DNA of 64,000 nucleotides, from the NCBI RefSeq assembly GCF_028769735.1, contig NC_088170.1, forward strand, positions 53,167,585 through 53,231,584. The letters are read 5' to 3'. Of the stretch, positions 13,354 through 27,701 are shown one piece after another (the first letter of the stretch is position 1; every line of letters starts with the position of its first letter). The notes under the pieces are model-generated. The model was given only the letters and a program-made list of their open reading frames with translations, made no database searches and had not been told where the DNA came from. Position numbers and translations under genes: made by a program. The DNA is from Zonotrichia leucophrys gambelii (lineage: Eukaryota; Chordata; Aves; Passeriformes; Passerellidae).

Positions 13354-13991
13354 TGTTGGGAAGACAGTTGCAAGGTCTAGGGCTTGTGTATTTGTGGTTC
13401 CATGTACATTGTTTGGGCTGACCTTGCCTGCTGCCAGCTGCCCCCTCAGCCATGCTCTTACCCTCCTCAGTAAGAGGACGGAGGAGGAAATAAGATCAAA
13501 AAGCTCATGGGGTGGAATAAGCACAGGGAGTTCACTTACCATGACCACAACACGCTCAACTTGGGGAAAATAAATTTAATTGATTGCAATTAAACCAGAT
13601 TTTCATAGTGATAAACAAAATAAAAAATGAAAACACCTCCTGCTTCCCAGGTCCATCTTGACTCCTTCACCTCCTTCTCTCATCTGCATGTCTGCAGGTC
13701 TGTTGATCACACTTTTTTCCTCACTCCTCTTTCAAAACTCCCATGCAGCATTTTTTTACCCTTTCTTAAGTACACTTTCTCACCAATGTTGTCACCTTGG
13801 CTGGGGACCTCAGTCATGTCCCACTGTAGGTCTGCTCTGACGCTGGATCCATGTGGAGCTGGGTGTGCTTGGCTGGGTCAGCCCTGGCCCCTCATCCCAG
13901 AGCCCATGGTAATGCCTGGGCACCAGCACCCAGTGCTCACACGGGGAAGCATGAGTGAGAAAAGTGAACAAAAAGGTGCTAAAAAACAACA
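13354..13991 (-). mobile_element. ERV LTR, minus orientation, related to family 2
   Basis: Read on the minus strand, the 3' portion contains a polyadenylation-type stretch followed by CCCCAAGTTGAGCGTGTTGT. The corresponding stretch in the plus-strand LTR at 41911-43012 reads ACCAAGTTGAGTCTGTTTTT, just after its own AATAAA. The central part carries GTACTTAAGAAAGGGTAA, also present at about 63316-63333 in the 63 kb copy. The proposed ends (plus strand TGTTGGGAAG at 13354 and AAACAACA at 13991) give TG...CA termini, but no target-site duplication was seen, so both ends are tentative. The U3-side half differs from the 41.9 kb copy and may be a subfamily. Frames inside it (13627-14028 plus, 13810-14145 minus) are accidental. 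Confidence 0.6.
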
Positions 13992-16729
13992 GCTGCAGCT
14001 TCAGGTAACATGCAGCTGCCAAGGTTGATCTGATTTGTGCTAGTTTAATGCGTCCTAAAGAGATTAATGGGACCTGTTTGATTCTAGGAACCTTTAGTGA
14101 TGTCTGTGCCAGGTCTCTGAAGGAAAGTTTCTCTGGGCCCTTCACTGTGTGGCTTTACAAATGGAACATGTTCTCAGCACAGCTTTAGACGTGTGTGCAG
14201 TATCTCAGCTGCTTACACACTTCCCCATGGTCACACTGACGTTCTGAAACCTTCCCAAAACAAAGCAAGCATAAGTGGTTGATAAACATTTAACAGATTC
14301 TGTTTCCTGCAGAGTGGAAATCAGGGGTGCTGTGCTCAGCACACATTTTAAAATGTTTCCTTAAAAACCCTCATTATTTCAGTTCTAGTCATAGGTGAAG
14401 ATTGACACTTTGGTTTCACTTGCATATCTTAGCCTTTTATCTCCTCAGTTTTATTTTATCCTAAACGTCAAAAAGTTATAATATCTCTCAGAGGTGTTTG
14501 GACAGAAATTAGAAGTATCAGCATTTTGGGGAGTCTAAATATTTTATTCCTTCAGTTTCTAAGGGCTGAGGTATATAATAATTTATTCAAAATCAATGAA
14601 CAGTGTACTTTGGAAAGGATCTGTGGAGAACAAAACAAGAGAGTGTCCAAACATTGAATTTGTATCAATATTGCAATAAATTCATGAAACGTTTTGTAAA
14701 ATTGTGTGCCAGGTCCTTGAAAAATGTAATGAACTTTTGGATGAGGAAAAAAAAGAAGTTCCTGAGTTGCATGCAATTTCTCATTACTTTAATATGTCAT
14801 TAAGACTTAGACATACATTTAGAACAGTGACATCTGTGGTTTGAAATAATTGGAAATGTGGCATTCATAATACAATAATGATTTTTTTTTATAAGCGAAT
14901 TTAATTTGATGAGCAAATGCAATGTCACACAAATGTAAGTTTTGGGGCTGGATCAAACAGCAGCTGTAAACCTTTCCAAGTAGATGCAGCTCTATTCAGA
15001 GTTTAATGATTCACAGCCTGCCATTCGAGCCTCTCTCACAGCAGAGATGCAAAAGAACAGCATGGTGCTGGAGTCTGGGATGAAAAAGACATTAGGAGAA
15101 TTGAAGAGAGCAATTACACATGTCAATGAAATTATCCTTTGTACTTTGGATATGAGGGTTCAAAGGTTACAGACATAATCACCTCATTCTTCCAAACCAC
15201 AGCTGAATCTGTGTAAAATTATCATATTTTTCTATATGCAATACCAGTGCCCTGCATAAAGGCAGTGGCAGGCTGTCATTGACACTAATATGGTTTAAGA
15301 CTAACATGTACTGAAGGCATTTCTCAGAATACCCATGAACTACACCTATTTCTGTAGCTCTCAAAGCATTTTTTTTTGCCTGTTACATTCATTGCTGTTT
15401 GTGGCTTTTTAGCAAAACTGATAAAAATTACACAGAAATCTATCAAATAGGGAAATGTCTTCACAATAAATGTTTCTAAAAATATATTAGCAAGGTCTAG
15501 TAAATAAATCTCATGGTAGTAATCTCCTAGGCCAGATCAAAAATTTATAACCTGCAAAGTATCACACAGTATCACATTCAAGTCAGTATAGTCAGACTTG
15601 ATTTCAGGTTTGTTTAAGTCTCTAAGACTTTCCAACAATTTTTCTAAATGCCTAAATTTAGGTGCTTAAGGATGCACAGAAATATTATCCCTATCTCTAT
15701 TATACCTTTAACATTATTCAGTTTGAAGTACAACATGGTCTGTAGTCTGCCTCATTACTTTCAGAAAAATGTTTTATCATGTACTTGCTGCCTATATTTT
15801 CAAGAATGTCCTTGATTAGGCTACATACAGAGTATGGTCAAAAATTAGATTATGCAATCTTCACAGCTTATTTCTGTTAGTGTATTTGAGGTCAAATCAG
15901 ATTCAGTTCTTTTGAAGGTTTCTTAATGCTTTAGTTAAATTCAAAGACCCCTCTGCATCTACTGATTGTTTGAGAATAGAAATGAGAAGTGATGGCTGGA
16001 CAGCAGTCAGATAACTCATACTCCGAAGCCTGGACAATTTGCAGAGCATGGGGACCTTGAGAGGACATGGACACTCTCTAGGAGTGTTGTAGATTAACAT
16101 ATATACAACCAGTATATGAACTGTGGTAGAATTTGATTCCCATGTTTGTTGTTTTATTTATTAAGAGCCTATTCTGCTCAGGGCTCTTCGCTACTGATTT
16201 CCAGCAGGATGGTTTCAGTAGCTGAGGTGGAAAATCTCTCTTCTCCTGGAAATGCTTGCATGTTTTTGGCAGAAACAAACTGCTTCAGCTGGTATGAAAG
16301 AGTTATAATGTTGCTACATAGTCACTGAAAACAGGTTATATATTGATTATATTTACTTTAGCAAACAGTATATTTCAAAAAATTGTATCTCTGCAGGGAA
16401 ACAAGTAGTGGTCCCAACATCTAGCCATATGTGTTTCAGGATTTCTTGCTTAGGCTAAGCTCTACTCTGATTCCACAGACTGGATTCTCATTAGCAGCTG
16501 GGTTGCATTGGACTGGACTCCATGAGTGTGTCACTTGTCTTAATTTCCTCCACACAGGATCCAGGTAGCACTCTAAAAATCTACTCTGCCATACAATCAG
16601 TGTACAGTCAGTGCAGATGACTGAGGAATTTTCTCTGAACACAGTAATTCCCACTCTAAAATTTGAGCTAATGCAATACCTTAATTGGTTGTGAAGAATT
16701 GAGATAGGTGACTTACATTTTCTCCAAAG

Positions 16730-17180
16730 GGTTTCAGGGTATTAGCCTGGTGTGATTCAGTTGCCGGGGGAGAGGCATCTAATGCCATTTAATTTACCCT
16801 AAGATATCCTCTTTGTTCTCCCAATGCCTGTCCTTTATGGCACAGATATCCCATGAATCCTGCATCTCAATGGTCAGCTCCACCTGGGTGTTTCCAGGAC
16901 TGCAGGACTTTCCAGATGCCAACAGACGCCTGCTTTTAGACAGCTGAATGAAGTCCTTAAACACTTACTTTAAGGTGCTTTGACTGCCTTTCCCATCTTG
17001 TTTCACAGATGTGGGAGGCCCTGTTAGGGCACAGCTCTGTGCGTCAGACATGTTGTGCTTCGGACCTTACTTGGAAAGATCACCCAAGTGCTGGAGGCAT
17101 AGCTCAGCATCTTCCCCTTGCTAATATGTTCAGGGACGTGGAGTTCCCATTATTCTGAAAGAGCTTTCCGTTAAATAACC
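16730..17180. repeat. Possible ancient interspersed repeat (unclassified)
   Basis: This stretch is richer in GC and CpG than its surroundings. It shares GGCATCTAATGCCATTTA (16774-16791) with 10471-10488 at 17 of 18 positions. Beyond that core the two loci remain alignable at low identity for about 20 more bases (GATATCCT versus GATATTCT). This suggests a dispersed family, but I cannot name it. A chance match of this length is possible in 64 kb of AT-rich DNA, though unlikely. Confidence 0.3.
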
Positions 17181-17504
17181 TATGGAGTCTGCTGTACTCA
17201 GGTGCATATATATGATTAAAAATTGATTGTAGGAGTGGCTGAAAATTCTTCCATCTGCATATGAAAAACTAAGTATTTTGAACAGAAGTAGCAATTTCCA
17301 ATATATCTCCCAGCCTGACAGGAACTCTAATTAGTTCTGTGGATGAGCAGTAAATGTTTTGAAATTTTGCTTTCACCTTGTATAACATAAAAAAATTGAA
17401 TAAGTTAATCTTTATATTTGTCTTTTGGGGATGATGATATCAGCCCTCCTCATGGAAAAGAGTTCCCCATGGCCAAATTAACATAGCCAGTCTATGCTAC
17501 AAAG

Positions 17505-17560
17505 CCAAAAAAAAAAAAAAACCCAAACCAAAAACCAAAAAACCAAAACCAACAAAAAAG
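17505..17560. repeat. A-run followed by A/C-rich tract
   Basis: About 16 A residues, then units of the type CCAAAA and CCAAAAA. It is low-complexity sequence of a type common in bird genomes. Confidence 0.85.
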
Positions 17561-20500
17561 CGTGTCAATATCTGTGCCTGCATATAAAGGAAAGACATGC
17601 AATTTCAATATATAGTTTTCCCTCAGGTATCTCGATCTTGAAGGTTTAAAATGATAGACAATCACTTCCATTCTTCAGGCCAGAAAAATGAAAGGTAAGA
17701 ATTACTTAATGTAGAAATTAAGACCATAAAATGTGAATATTTTTCATTTTTCCTGACAGTAGTCACGTGCCTTTGTGCTTGCAGCTGCATGATGGAATTT
17801 TCAGTCTTTTCAGAGATAATTTGGCTAGTGCCAGACTACAGCTATGGAGGGACAGATGGATTTGCAGGGCATCCACATAAAATACAAAAGCAGCATTGGA
17901 GCACACCGTGCATTACAAAATCCTAAATGTAAGACTTTTCCTTTATTGTTAGATTAGAGCAAAAGCTTGAATTCTTAGGTAAGATTATTTCAAACCCATA
18001 ACAGTTAGCAACAAAATCTTCTAGAGTTATTTGGAAAACACTATTTTTCTTGTGGCAGCGGGCTGTTGTGTTGTTTTGTTTTGGGGTGGTTTAACAGAAT
18101 GTGCAATATTCTTTTCATAACACAGTGAAATAACTCCATGAGAAAAAGAATTTTAAAAAATACATTTTTAGACTTGGCTGACATTTTGATTTGTTAGATG
18201 ATTATTCCTACTCAGCCGTTTGTCTTTGAGGAGACATGTAGAATCAGTGTACACAGAGTATATATGGTGAACAACTGATAGATTTATGCATAAAGCCCAA
18301 GAGTCCTTGGTACTTTGTGAGTTTTACTTTACCCTAAACCGTCACATACAGTTTGTCCTAACAAGCACAAAGGGTTTCTTTTTCTACTTTTGAACCGTGG
18401 TGATCACAGCACAGATAAGTTCATGAATTCGGTGAGGATTGAGGCAAAATAACACAATTTCTTAGAGCTCTGCAACCCCATATGATTCCTATTGTTAATA
18501 TCTAATGATGGTTTTCTCTGTCAAAAGGTCAGTAAATACCAACTTTAATTAAACAGTTTTTTCACAGATGTGTTTGAGATATTATGAAACATATTTACTG
18601 GTGTTAAATTTCAAGTATGGAACATTTTATGATCCTCTAGGAACTAGGTACAGATATCTATTGTGTTAAAGTTTCCTCTTTTGTGTAAAATGTCACCTTA
18701 AACGTATAAAAAATGGGGAAAGAAGGATCTGTTCTACATTTGCCATAGCAAAATAAGTAGTAGTGAGGACTTAGAAAGTTATTCTTGTAAAAAAATCCAA
18801 ACAAATCGAAAAACCCATTTCATAGAGTGACACTGCACTATTTACAAACACATTTGCTGTGCTATTTGGAAATACCTTGCCCCTCTAGATTGTTTGATTC
18901 TTAACTTTCAGGGAAGTTACAGAGCTAAAAGAAATAGGCTGAAAACCTTAGTGATCATTCCTCATGTTATGTTTCATTGTAGGGGTGTCTGATTTGATTT
19001 CATGAAGACTCATAAGTTAGGTGCATACCTAAAATTAATATGTCACTTTTATCTTGTGTCATTGGTTTTGATTATTGGTACTTTATTTATTTAGGCTATT
19101 TTTATGCCCTCAGAGTTTAGTAAAAACCTTAAAAAAACCTTAAAGAGTTTTCCTTTTACAGCCTGAAGAAGCAAAATCTTTGTTAAAATAATATGTTGTT
19201 TTAAATTTAAAGAGTTCATTGTTTGTGGATTTTTACTGCCTGTTACTTGTAATGGACGGAAAATTGTTTCCAGTAGCATTATTTGAGGCCAGAGAGCCTT
19301 TTGAAGCTTCCCATTTCTTTGGAATTCTTCTACAAAAAATATCTTGAAAACACAAAATTATGTTTACCAGATGCTTTGAAAGATGTTTGGGTTTTTTAAA
19401 TGATGTTGCAGAATAGAGCAGTAGGAGTGTTTTTATTTATTTAATTTTTGGGGAGATTATCTGTCCACTTTTTCAACAAATGAATAGAATATTTAAACAA
19501 AGACTTTTCTGTTCTCTAAAAACAATATGACTTAGAAACTTTTGTATTAAATAGTGACCTGCTGACCCAAATTTTTATGGACATTTTCACTTGAATTTAC
19601 CACAATCTTTAGAATCGGGGGTCTAATCAGTCATTAGAATCACCAATGTGAAATAAAGCAACCAAAGAGGAAATCCTCCTAAATGAAAAGCTTGGCTTTC
19701 GATTGCCATGCATCATTACTCAAGTCCTAGGAATTCTAAGACCTGTATAGTTTTTTGGTGAGGAGTCAAATGGATCTCTGTGACACTAATGGTGCTCAGG
19801 CACAGAGCCTCTGCCAAGGGACGGAGTGTACACACCAGTAACCTGCTCTGCAGTCTCTAATATACCAAGAGGAAAATGAAGAACAGTTCAAGAAATTATG
19901 AATGTCTCCTTACTCTTGCAAAACATAGCACAACTATAAAACTGGGAAAGGAGGAAATTCAAAGACAAATGGCTGATTAACAAACCGAACAATAGCAAAT
20001 CCTTAAATAATGTGCACATTTAATTGCAAAAGAGATCCCTTGTTGCTGTCACTCACATGCAGTCTGGAAATGATCATCTAAGCATGTAAGCCAACCTCTA
20101 CTGCCATTTAATTCTCTTCTGTGACAAACAGAAACCTGTGTCTGGGAGAGAGTTCATAGATACACTTGGATTTAGAAAAAAGGATAAATGAAAGACCTTC
20201 TACAAGGCTCCCACATACATATGGAATAACTTACCATTTAAAATATAGCCCACTTCTAAAACAGTTTAAAAAAAGGATGTTTGGTTTTGTTATTTTAATT
20301 TTCTTAAATTTTGCCTATCAAAACCATAGGCAAATCTTCTACTGAGCTTTGCATAATGTATGAGGGCAGATATGTTGCACAGAAGCCTCAGTGACAGACA
20401 TTCTGGAGAATTGTAGTCTCATTAGAAAACCTTGTTAAACATAGTAGGCTCAAAATGAAAAAATGCAGTATTACCAAAATCTTGGTTTGTATCATACACC

Positions 20501-23500
20501 AAATGTGAAAAGATTCAGCATTTACAAATGCTATGCTAATTACCTTAAGCAGCAACACTGAAATAGCAGGTGAGATCTGTATTCTGAAAAAATCCCATAT
20601 TGAATGTGCTTAGTTTGCCAATTACTTTTCTCCCCTAATGCTAGTTCCCTGATAATGGACATTCTGCAGGATAGAGCAAACCTTTGCTCTTCTATCGTGC
20701 TCAGATTATTCCTCAAGGAAAAAATCCATTAACTAGCAAGATGAATCCAGATGTTACTTTCAGATTCTCCTGTGCTGGTGACATCCATGTGGAGGAAAAA
20801 ACCACAGATGTTCTGTCAGCTTTTTAACTGAATCTTAGGAATTTGTAGGTAAGGGAAGCTGAAGCATGGTAGAATTGCATTTTAAGAAGCTGGTTAGTTC
20901 CCATTTCTGCTATATTTTAAAGTTCTACAGATACACAAACACAAAGAAGGAAAGAAGCACAAATTTCTCTGTAAACTAGAGATTTTTTCAGTGTATTACA
21001 GATTTCAAGTAATGGCAAAACATCAATGTAATTCACCATAAAATGTTTACGTTAATGTTTTTTTCTTAAATTGAAAGGGTTTTTTTCCTCACTGCCTACG
21101 CCTTTTAATACAACCATTTCTGCAGTAACACATTACTCTAAGTTTTCAGTGACGGTACTTGAAGAATATTTGCTTTTGAAATGTCATTATTTTCCTTTTT
21201 AGTAAAGGCAAGTAAAAACAACTATTCAAATTTCAAGTCTGCATTGACATCCTGGTTCATTAGATATTACACTGCAGTGGTTACTCATCAAAGTGAGTTC
21301 CACCATATTAATTTTAATGTGTTCTAAATTGGTTGTTAAGATCTTGATGTTGCAATTATTTTGCCCTGAATGAGGAGGGTGTGATTTTACCTAATTGTTG
21401 TGAATTAGAAAACAAACTGGATATTATTCCAAGAAAAAATGGAGATTGAAAGACTCTTTATTATATTTCAGATAATTAGCATTTATAATAGAGGAGAACT
21501 AATGATTTAGAGGAAGGAAATTTTTGTGATGAACAGCTGTAACTTTGTATAGAAACAACAACATTAGCTCTAATGTGAATGCCTGACAACTTTGTGTAAT
21601 ATAATAGGATTTTATTAGAATGAGGAATATATAAAGAATATTTGTGGCATATTCTTGATTTGAATAAATATGTTTTAGTCACAGATATAGGGGTATGGGT
21701 TTAAAAATATAAAAAACCTGCTTGAAATGCAAATACAATGCTTCATTGTATTTAAAAATCTCAGTACCCCACCAGTTCAATAAAATTTATAATTCTAATT
21801 TTTGTTTAGGACTGCCAGTATACAAAAGGGTTTTTTTTAAATTTAATTAAAACCAGTCTATTAAGCAACTTTTTACACAGCTCAAATTTAAGGCCTTGAA
21901 AAAAAAACGGAGCTGGTCAGCAAAATCAAATTCAAAGGTGAGAACTAGTGTCAGAGACCTAACTCAACCTCAGAGTGAACAGACAGAATAACCCATTTCG
22001 CTTGCCTAACCATGATGTGCCATGTGAGAGCTTCTTGTGCCTTCAGAATATAACTGTCTTTCCGTGGAAAAGAAAAAGGTACAATGGCATTTTTAAGTGA
22101 GCAAAAGCAAACAATTTGTGATAGCTGAATGATTTTGTGAACTAAATCCTATTATAGAGTCAATTTAGGATAGCAGGACTAGAAGAAAAATCTATAAATG
22201 TACTGGATGAATCAATAAAAATCAAAATTATTGCAACTACCGTAGATTTCTTCATCAGAGCAACAGGCCTGCTAAAACAATAGCTTCAAAAGGCCCCCAC
22301 AAAAAAATATTAGAGGTGATTATAGGTTTCCAAAACCAAGGCCTAGATGCTACTGTTCTCCTTATGAGTGCACTTGACTTGCTCACATGGCAGGAGCAAA
22401 GCTAAAAGCTTCAGGCGCCATGAATGAATCACTCCTGGCAGCTCCAGAGCTCTCCAACCTCCTGGCTCTCTCCTGATAGACCATTGCTCCTCTCTGCTGA
22501 CCTGCAGATGTGCCTGCAGCTGTTTCTCCTCTGCCACCTGTGGGTACCCAGGCGTGCCTGGCTCTGGTCCCTCCTGCAGTAATCCACACCAGCTGCTGAC
22601 AGCCACACTGTCACAGAAACAGCTCCATAGGCCTGTGATGGAGGAACTCCTTTGCAAAGTGCTTGAGAGCTTTAATGGAACAAATTCTATTTCCCACCAG
22701 TAATTTATGTCTTGTGACAATCCTGAAGTCAGAGCTTGCAATACTGTCATGAAACAGAGGAAAGACAAAATCACTGTGTCTGGGTGAAAGACTATTCAGA
22801 ACATGCTTGCATTGCCTGCAGTAAAGAGTAAAATTGTGTTTGAACAGCAAAAATGTAATTGACACATAAAGAATATTATTTTTTCTAGAGACAAAGATCA
22901 TTCTTTCACTGGAGTAGGTGTGTATATGTCCATATTGCATGAAACAGTTTGTGATAGCTGACCTCTGACCTCACCACCTAAAATAAATATCCTGTGGTCA
23001 AATGTCCCTTAGAATGATGGAAATTTTGTATCAAAAATAAAATATATATCTATTTGTTACCTCAGTTCTTCAATTAAACAGTATATTTACAGAAATACCA
23101 TAGACACTCTAAGAAGATGACATGGCGTCATCATGGTGAAGTCACTGACATATTTCAATGTCCAGTTTAAAACTTAATTTTCTCTGTGCTCTTCTAGCTA
23201 TAGCTATGCAAGAGATTCTGATTCTTCTGTGACTGCTGGCAAAGTAAAGCATAAATTATGTATGTTTGTTCAGTGCTTCACACCAAGAAGGCAGTGTTCT
23301 TTGTTTATAGTTTGTTTTTTTATTGTTTGTGAACAAGCAAAGATGATGAAGGGGGAGTACCAGTCAGGAAATAGAAATTGAGAAAGACTTTGGGCTGTCT
23401 TCAAGGGAAAGAACTATTTCACAGACAGAAAAGCACAAAATGAAACAAAACTCAGGAAAATAAATATGTTTCTATCATGTGCTTTGTCTGCTTGCACTGT

Positions 23501-24718
23501 AGAATTCATGGTTCTTGATACTTGCACTTTGGGAAGCAGGCAAGCAGGAAGACATTTGAGTGAAAAAGCGCACTACTTAAAAGCCAGAACAATTAAATAT
23601 TTTGGAGAGTTTTTAAAAAAAACAAGTAAACTATCAGCAGCAACTCTTAGTATTCCAAGGGAAATAATTTTTTAATTGTTAAGAAATCTTTTTCTTAAAA
23701 ACCAAACATTTTGTTTCTGATGAAGTAAAAATTTTAAGCTCCAAACATATTTGTTATATCTTTTCTATATCTTCAAAATATAATATTTAAATGAAATGTA
23801 GTGAAAATATATTTTTCCTATTGTAAACAGACCTAGTATACCAAGTTTCATCCTATAGCAGAGCTAAAAAACAAGGAAAAGGTAGTTCTACACAGGAACA
23901 TTGACAAAACACTAACTCCAGAGAAGTGGCAAAATAGCACTCTAATAGAGGCTAGCAGAGCATTAAAAAACACAAAATTATTCAGCTTGTGAACCCATAA
24001 TATTTAAGATTAATATTTTTCAACTTTGTTATCATGAATATTCATCTTGTTGACTGAAAATTACTTGCCTTTTGCTAATTTTCAAGTTTCTATTTTGAAC
24101 ATGTTACATTTATATTCATCCATTATATATTACATGTCTTTTAATACATATAATTAATATGTATTTTATATATTGTTAAGCATCCAGCCAACAAAGAAAA
24201 TATTTGCCTACCATATCAGTCTGAATTCTTTTTTAACACTAAATTAGAGTAATTTTTATTTATTTTTGAATGAGTGAAAAAGTGAAGATGAGGGAAGGGG
24301 ATAATTTTGGTTGCTAAAATAAATTTATTCTTTATTGTTCAACGCCACATGTGAAATAGAAAAAAACTTGCATTGCATTATGTTCATAGAAATATTAAGG
24401 ACTTATATGCTTTCTCAAAAGCCTAATTTAGCTCTTCTTTTTCTTAATAACATGAAATGTATTAATGTTGAAAGGCCACCAAGTATTCAGAAATAATGAG
24501 CTCTGAAGCTTCCAAAGTCATCTAACCAATACTCAGCTGAGTTTTAATGATGAATAACTAGGCCAATCTTTTTTTGGTAACAGAGAGCTCGGGCTAAAAC
24601 TTGGCCAAGCCAGAAGGAAAATGAAAGAGAAGCTTTGTGAGCCCCTTTACCCTCCCTGTGCACACCATCCACAAGATTGCTGTGCTGCTTCCAAGTCTGC
24701 TGAGCCAGGTACTCTGAG

Positions 24719-24760
24719 CCATCCCTCCCTCTCCCCCTCCCTCCCTCTCCTCTGCTCGTC
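24719..24760. repeat. Pyrimidine (CCCT)-rich tract
   Basis: CCCTCC and CCCTCTCC units over about 40 bases within a GC-richer patch at 24540-24880. A CRE-like ACGTCA lies just downstream at about 24814. Confidence 0.75.
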
Positions 24761-27514
24761 CAATAAATTTCCTGGCCTCGGGTTGTCCGTTTATGATTTC
24801 TTCCCAGAAACAAGACGTCACAGCCCAGCTGCTCTAGACTTCATAATTAAGGCTGTCTGCTCCATTTTCCTGCCACCTTAAATGTACCTTTCCCCAAAAC
24901 CTCACACTCAGATCTTCAGGGGCTTGAGTTCAATGCAAGATGTTTCCATCAGAGCACACCACTGCATATGAAACAAATAAACATAGCCTGATGAAATACT
25001 AAACTGAGGTGCATGTGTTTGTGTTCTTCAGGTAGACTCTCTGTTCTGGAGCACTTTGTAGCTGGATAAAGATAATTTGCAGATGTTTACAAAGTCTGCT
25101 CACTTTCCTTTTTTTTTGCAGCTTTCAGCAGTAATATCCAGCTTTGTAGAACTTTTTTTTTTTTTTTTAATTTGCATCACAGATATGAATTTACAGACGT
25201 GCTCTTCACAGATTTGTTTCAGTTACCTAAGGTGCAGCCTACTGGAACTTGCCTACCATCTGCCTTTGCCAGAATATTTTCCTCCATGTAGAAATTATTC
25301 TAGTACATTTTAAGGTCTCCAAACCCCATCAAAAGCAGAGCTTGACAGATAATAAACCAAAGGACAGGAAAGTGACTGGGAAAATGGATAAATGAGATGT
25401 CATAAACCCCTTTGCTACCTCAAGTCAGCATGATGTTTGTTTATACATTTCTTTGTTTAGACAAACATTTGTTGCATTTCAAATCACAACAAATAAACTC
25501 CTCCCCACTTTTCATTGTGAAAAAGGAATTTGATTTTCTTAGTGATCTCAGGCTTCTCTGCTCAAATATAAAAAAAAAAAAAAAATTCATATGAACGGTA
25601 TTCATAAGTTCTTTGAGAAATTCTAGGAGGTTTTAATGCCACCATTGTGAATTCAGTGTATAGATTTCCTTAAGCTAGAAAGGATACATATTCAAAAATT
25701 CAACATATGAATCTATCTACATTAGCCCTACTTAAGTCAGCAAAATATTTAAATCTCACATCTATTTGAAAACGTAACTGATTTTGTTAGAATACAGTGG
25801 TAGCTTGATTGTTTCAAAGTCTTGAAAAGGAGAATTATATGGACAGAAGATGTTTAGAGTTTTGAATAACTTGATTTTGCAAAGGCTATGTGGAGAAAGA
25901 GATATCTGTTAAACACATTTGAGCAATTACAAATCAAATTATAAACATGTTATTAATAGAAATGCAATATGCAAAGTCAGACAACCATAAAAGTACATTG
26001 GTCTAACTTTTAGCTAATCTGTTTGAAATTGAAGAAAATGAATTTGATCTAGAAATTTTCAACTAATTGTCCCTCTAATATGGACTCCTGTGAAGATGTA
26101 AATCAGCCTCTAAGGTATATGTTGTATGACTGTGATCTGGAAAAGAAATTTGGCAACTTCCAACAGGTGTGATGTTAACAATTTAAGTTAGTTTACTTTG
26201 TACTGAAAAGGAAAAGAATCAAAAGTCACTTTGCTTTGGGTTAGGAAGTTAAACTATCCTGAAATTCCACTGTAATATAAAACCAAATGCTGTAATGTCT
26301 TGGACTCTGCTGTAAGAGATGAAGATAGTTCAGAGCCTGTGGAAAATTTTAAAAAAGTCAGTTATTTTCTGGCCACTACTGCAACACAGATATGATGGTC
26401 ATACATGGTCTAGATTTTAGGTAAATCATCAGTGCTGTTAGGATCATCAGGAAGTTAGGCTAGATTTATTTTCTTTCAATATGTCACATAAAGGATATTA
26501 TATCCAACTTTCCAAACAGATTTTCTCCGAAGCAGGAGAGATTCAGCTCATTCCTCTCCACAGTGAATACAAATTCAACACTTTCAGCGTGGCATGCTGA
26601 GTTTGTTTTAGAATTCTGTACCATGATCCACAGTTTTAAAAGCAGTGATTAGTCTGTATAAAAATACAAATAATATTGTGAGAGTGTATTTTCCATTATA
26701 TGGCCATTCTCCTAAATGACTCCTAAAGCAAGATTTCATGGCATAAAAAAAAGAGATCTGTTTAAGAATCAGTTCTAGACTAGTCTTATTGAGCAAGAAG
26801 CAATAATACATTCATTATAAGGAGCACAGACCTCGGATTTGGAATGTCAGCACATAATAACCTTGTCTAGACCTGTATCACCAGTCAGACATACAATTGA
26901 TAGCCAAGTATGACTTAGAGAGGACCTTAAGCTGCCAAGTAATTTCCAGGTCCTTCTACCAGTCGTGCCAGGCTGTCTTTGCTGAGGTGAATCAGCACAG
27001 TCAATGCCAAAGCAAAAAAGAGCGACTCAGGAATTCTATTTTTAGGACAAGTGAGTCAGGAAGAACTGACTAGCAAAGACATGTTCTAGCTGGAAGACGG
27101 ATTTGAGTTTAAACCAAAGAAAAAGAAAACAGACGTGATCAAGCAAAACAAAAATCCAACCATTTCCTCCAATGCTTAGAATACAGTTGGAGGTCTGTTA
27201 ACTTCCTTAGCTATACTACATGATCTTACATCACAGTTGAAAGTCACTATCGATTTTCTAACCAAGTAGCAAATCTGGAAACAATTTCTTGGTTTCAGGC
27301 AATCTTTAAACATATGTTCTGGGGATGATGTTGGCTATTATTATCTTCCTTTTCTTTTTAAACTTCCCAGTATCTATTTTTACTGTTTCATTTAAGGAAG
27401 ATTAACATAGAACTAGTGTAGCAAAACTTTATTTTTCATAAATTATCTTTTGCTAAATTACTTCAGGAAAACATTCTGGATGAGAGAATCCATTCCAGCC
27501 AACTAAATATCATG

Positions 27515-27701
27515 CTTTGAAAGATGAAGTACCGGAATGGTCTGCCCAGGGAAGTGATGGATTCACCATCCCTGGATGCGTTTAAAAAAAGACTGCATGT
27601 GGCACTTGGTGCCATGCTTTAGTCGAGGTCCTAGGGCATGGATTGGACTCAATGGTACCGAAGATCTCTTCCAACCTAGTGTTCCTGTGATTCTGCGATT
27701 G
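27515..27701 (+). repeat. CR1 LINE 3'-end fragment
   Basis: The fragment reads through the conserved CR1 3' UTR: GTACCGGAATGGTCTGCCCA, GGATGGACTC-type sequence, then CTCTTCCAACC and the terminal octamer array seen as TGTGATTCTGCGATTG at 27686-27701. The wording around GCATGTGGCACTTGGTGCC marks a CR1 subfamily different from the copy at 51.4 kb. It is a 5'-truncated tail of under 200 bases, non-coding and inactive. The frames over it (27563-27839 on both strands) are incidental. Confidence 0.88.

Larger units (their letters stand above)
13992..27514. other. Mostly unique AT-rich DNA; no gene recognised
   Basis: About 13.5 kb without a classified transposon or gene. Sub-features are listed separately: a possible ancient repeat at 16730-17180, an A/C tract at 17505-17560, a pyrimidine-rich patch at 24719-24760 and an A-run at about 25568-25584. 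A GC-richer patch at 22340-22620 contains a 143-codon minus-strand frame (22343-22774) that starts with a hydrophobic stretch. It has no homolog I know and no supporting splice or promoter context, so I do not call it a gene. Confidence 0.5.

Noticed and set aside
13627..14145. Frames of 111-133 codons on both strands
   Set aside because: They overlap the minus-strand LTR at 13354-13991 and have no domain.
14984..15178. 64-codon plus-strand frame with charged, helix-like composition
   Set aside because: No homolog recognised and no splice sites in a usable position. It may be chance; conservation data would be needed to revive it.
22343..22774. 143-codon minus-strand frame with a hydrophobic, signal-like N-terminus
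   Set aside because: No known family, no plausible promoter or splice signals, and several other frames overlap it. It is likely chance in a GC-richer patch.
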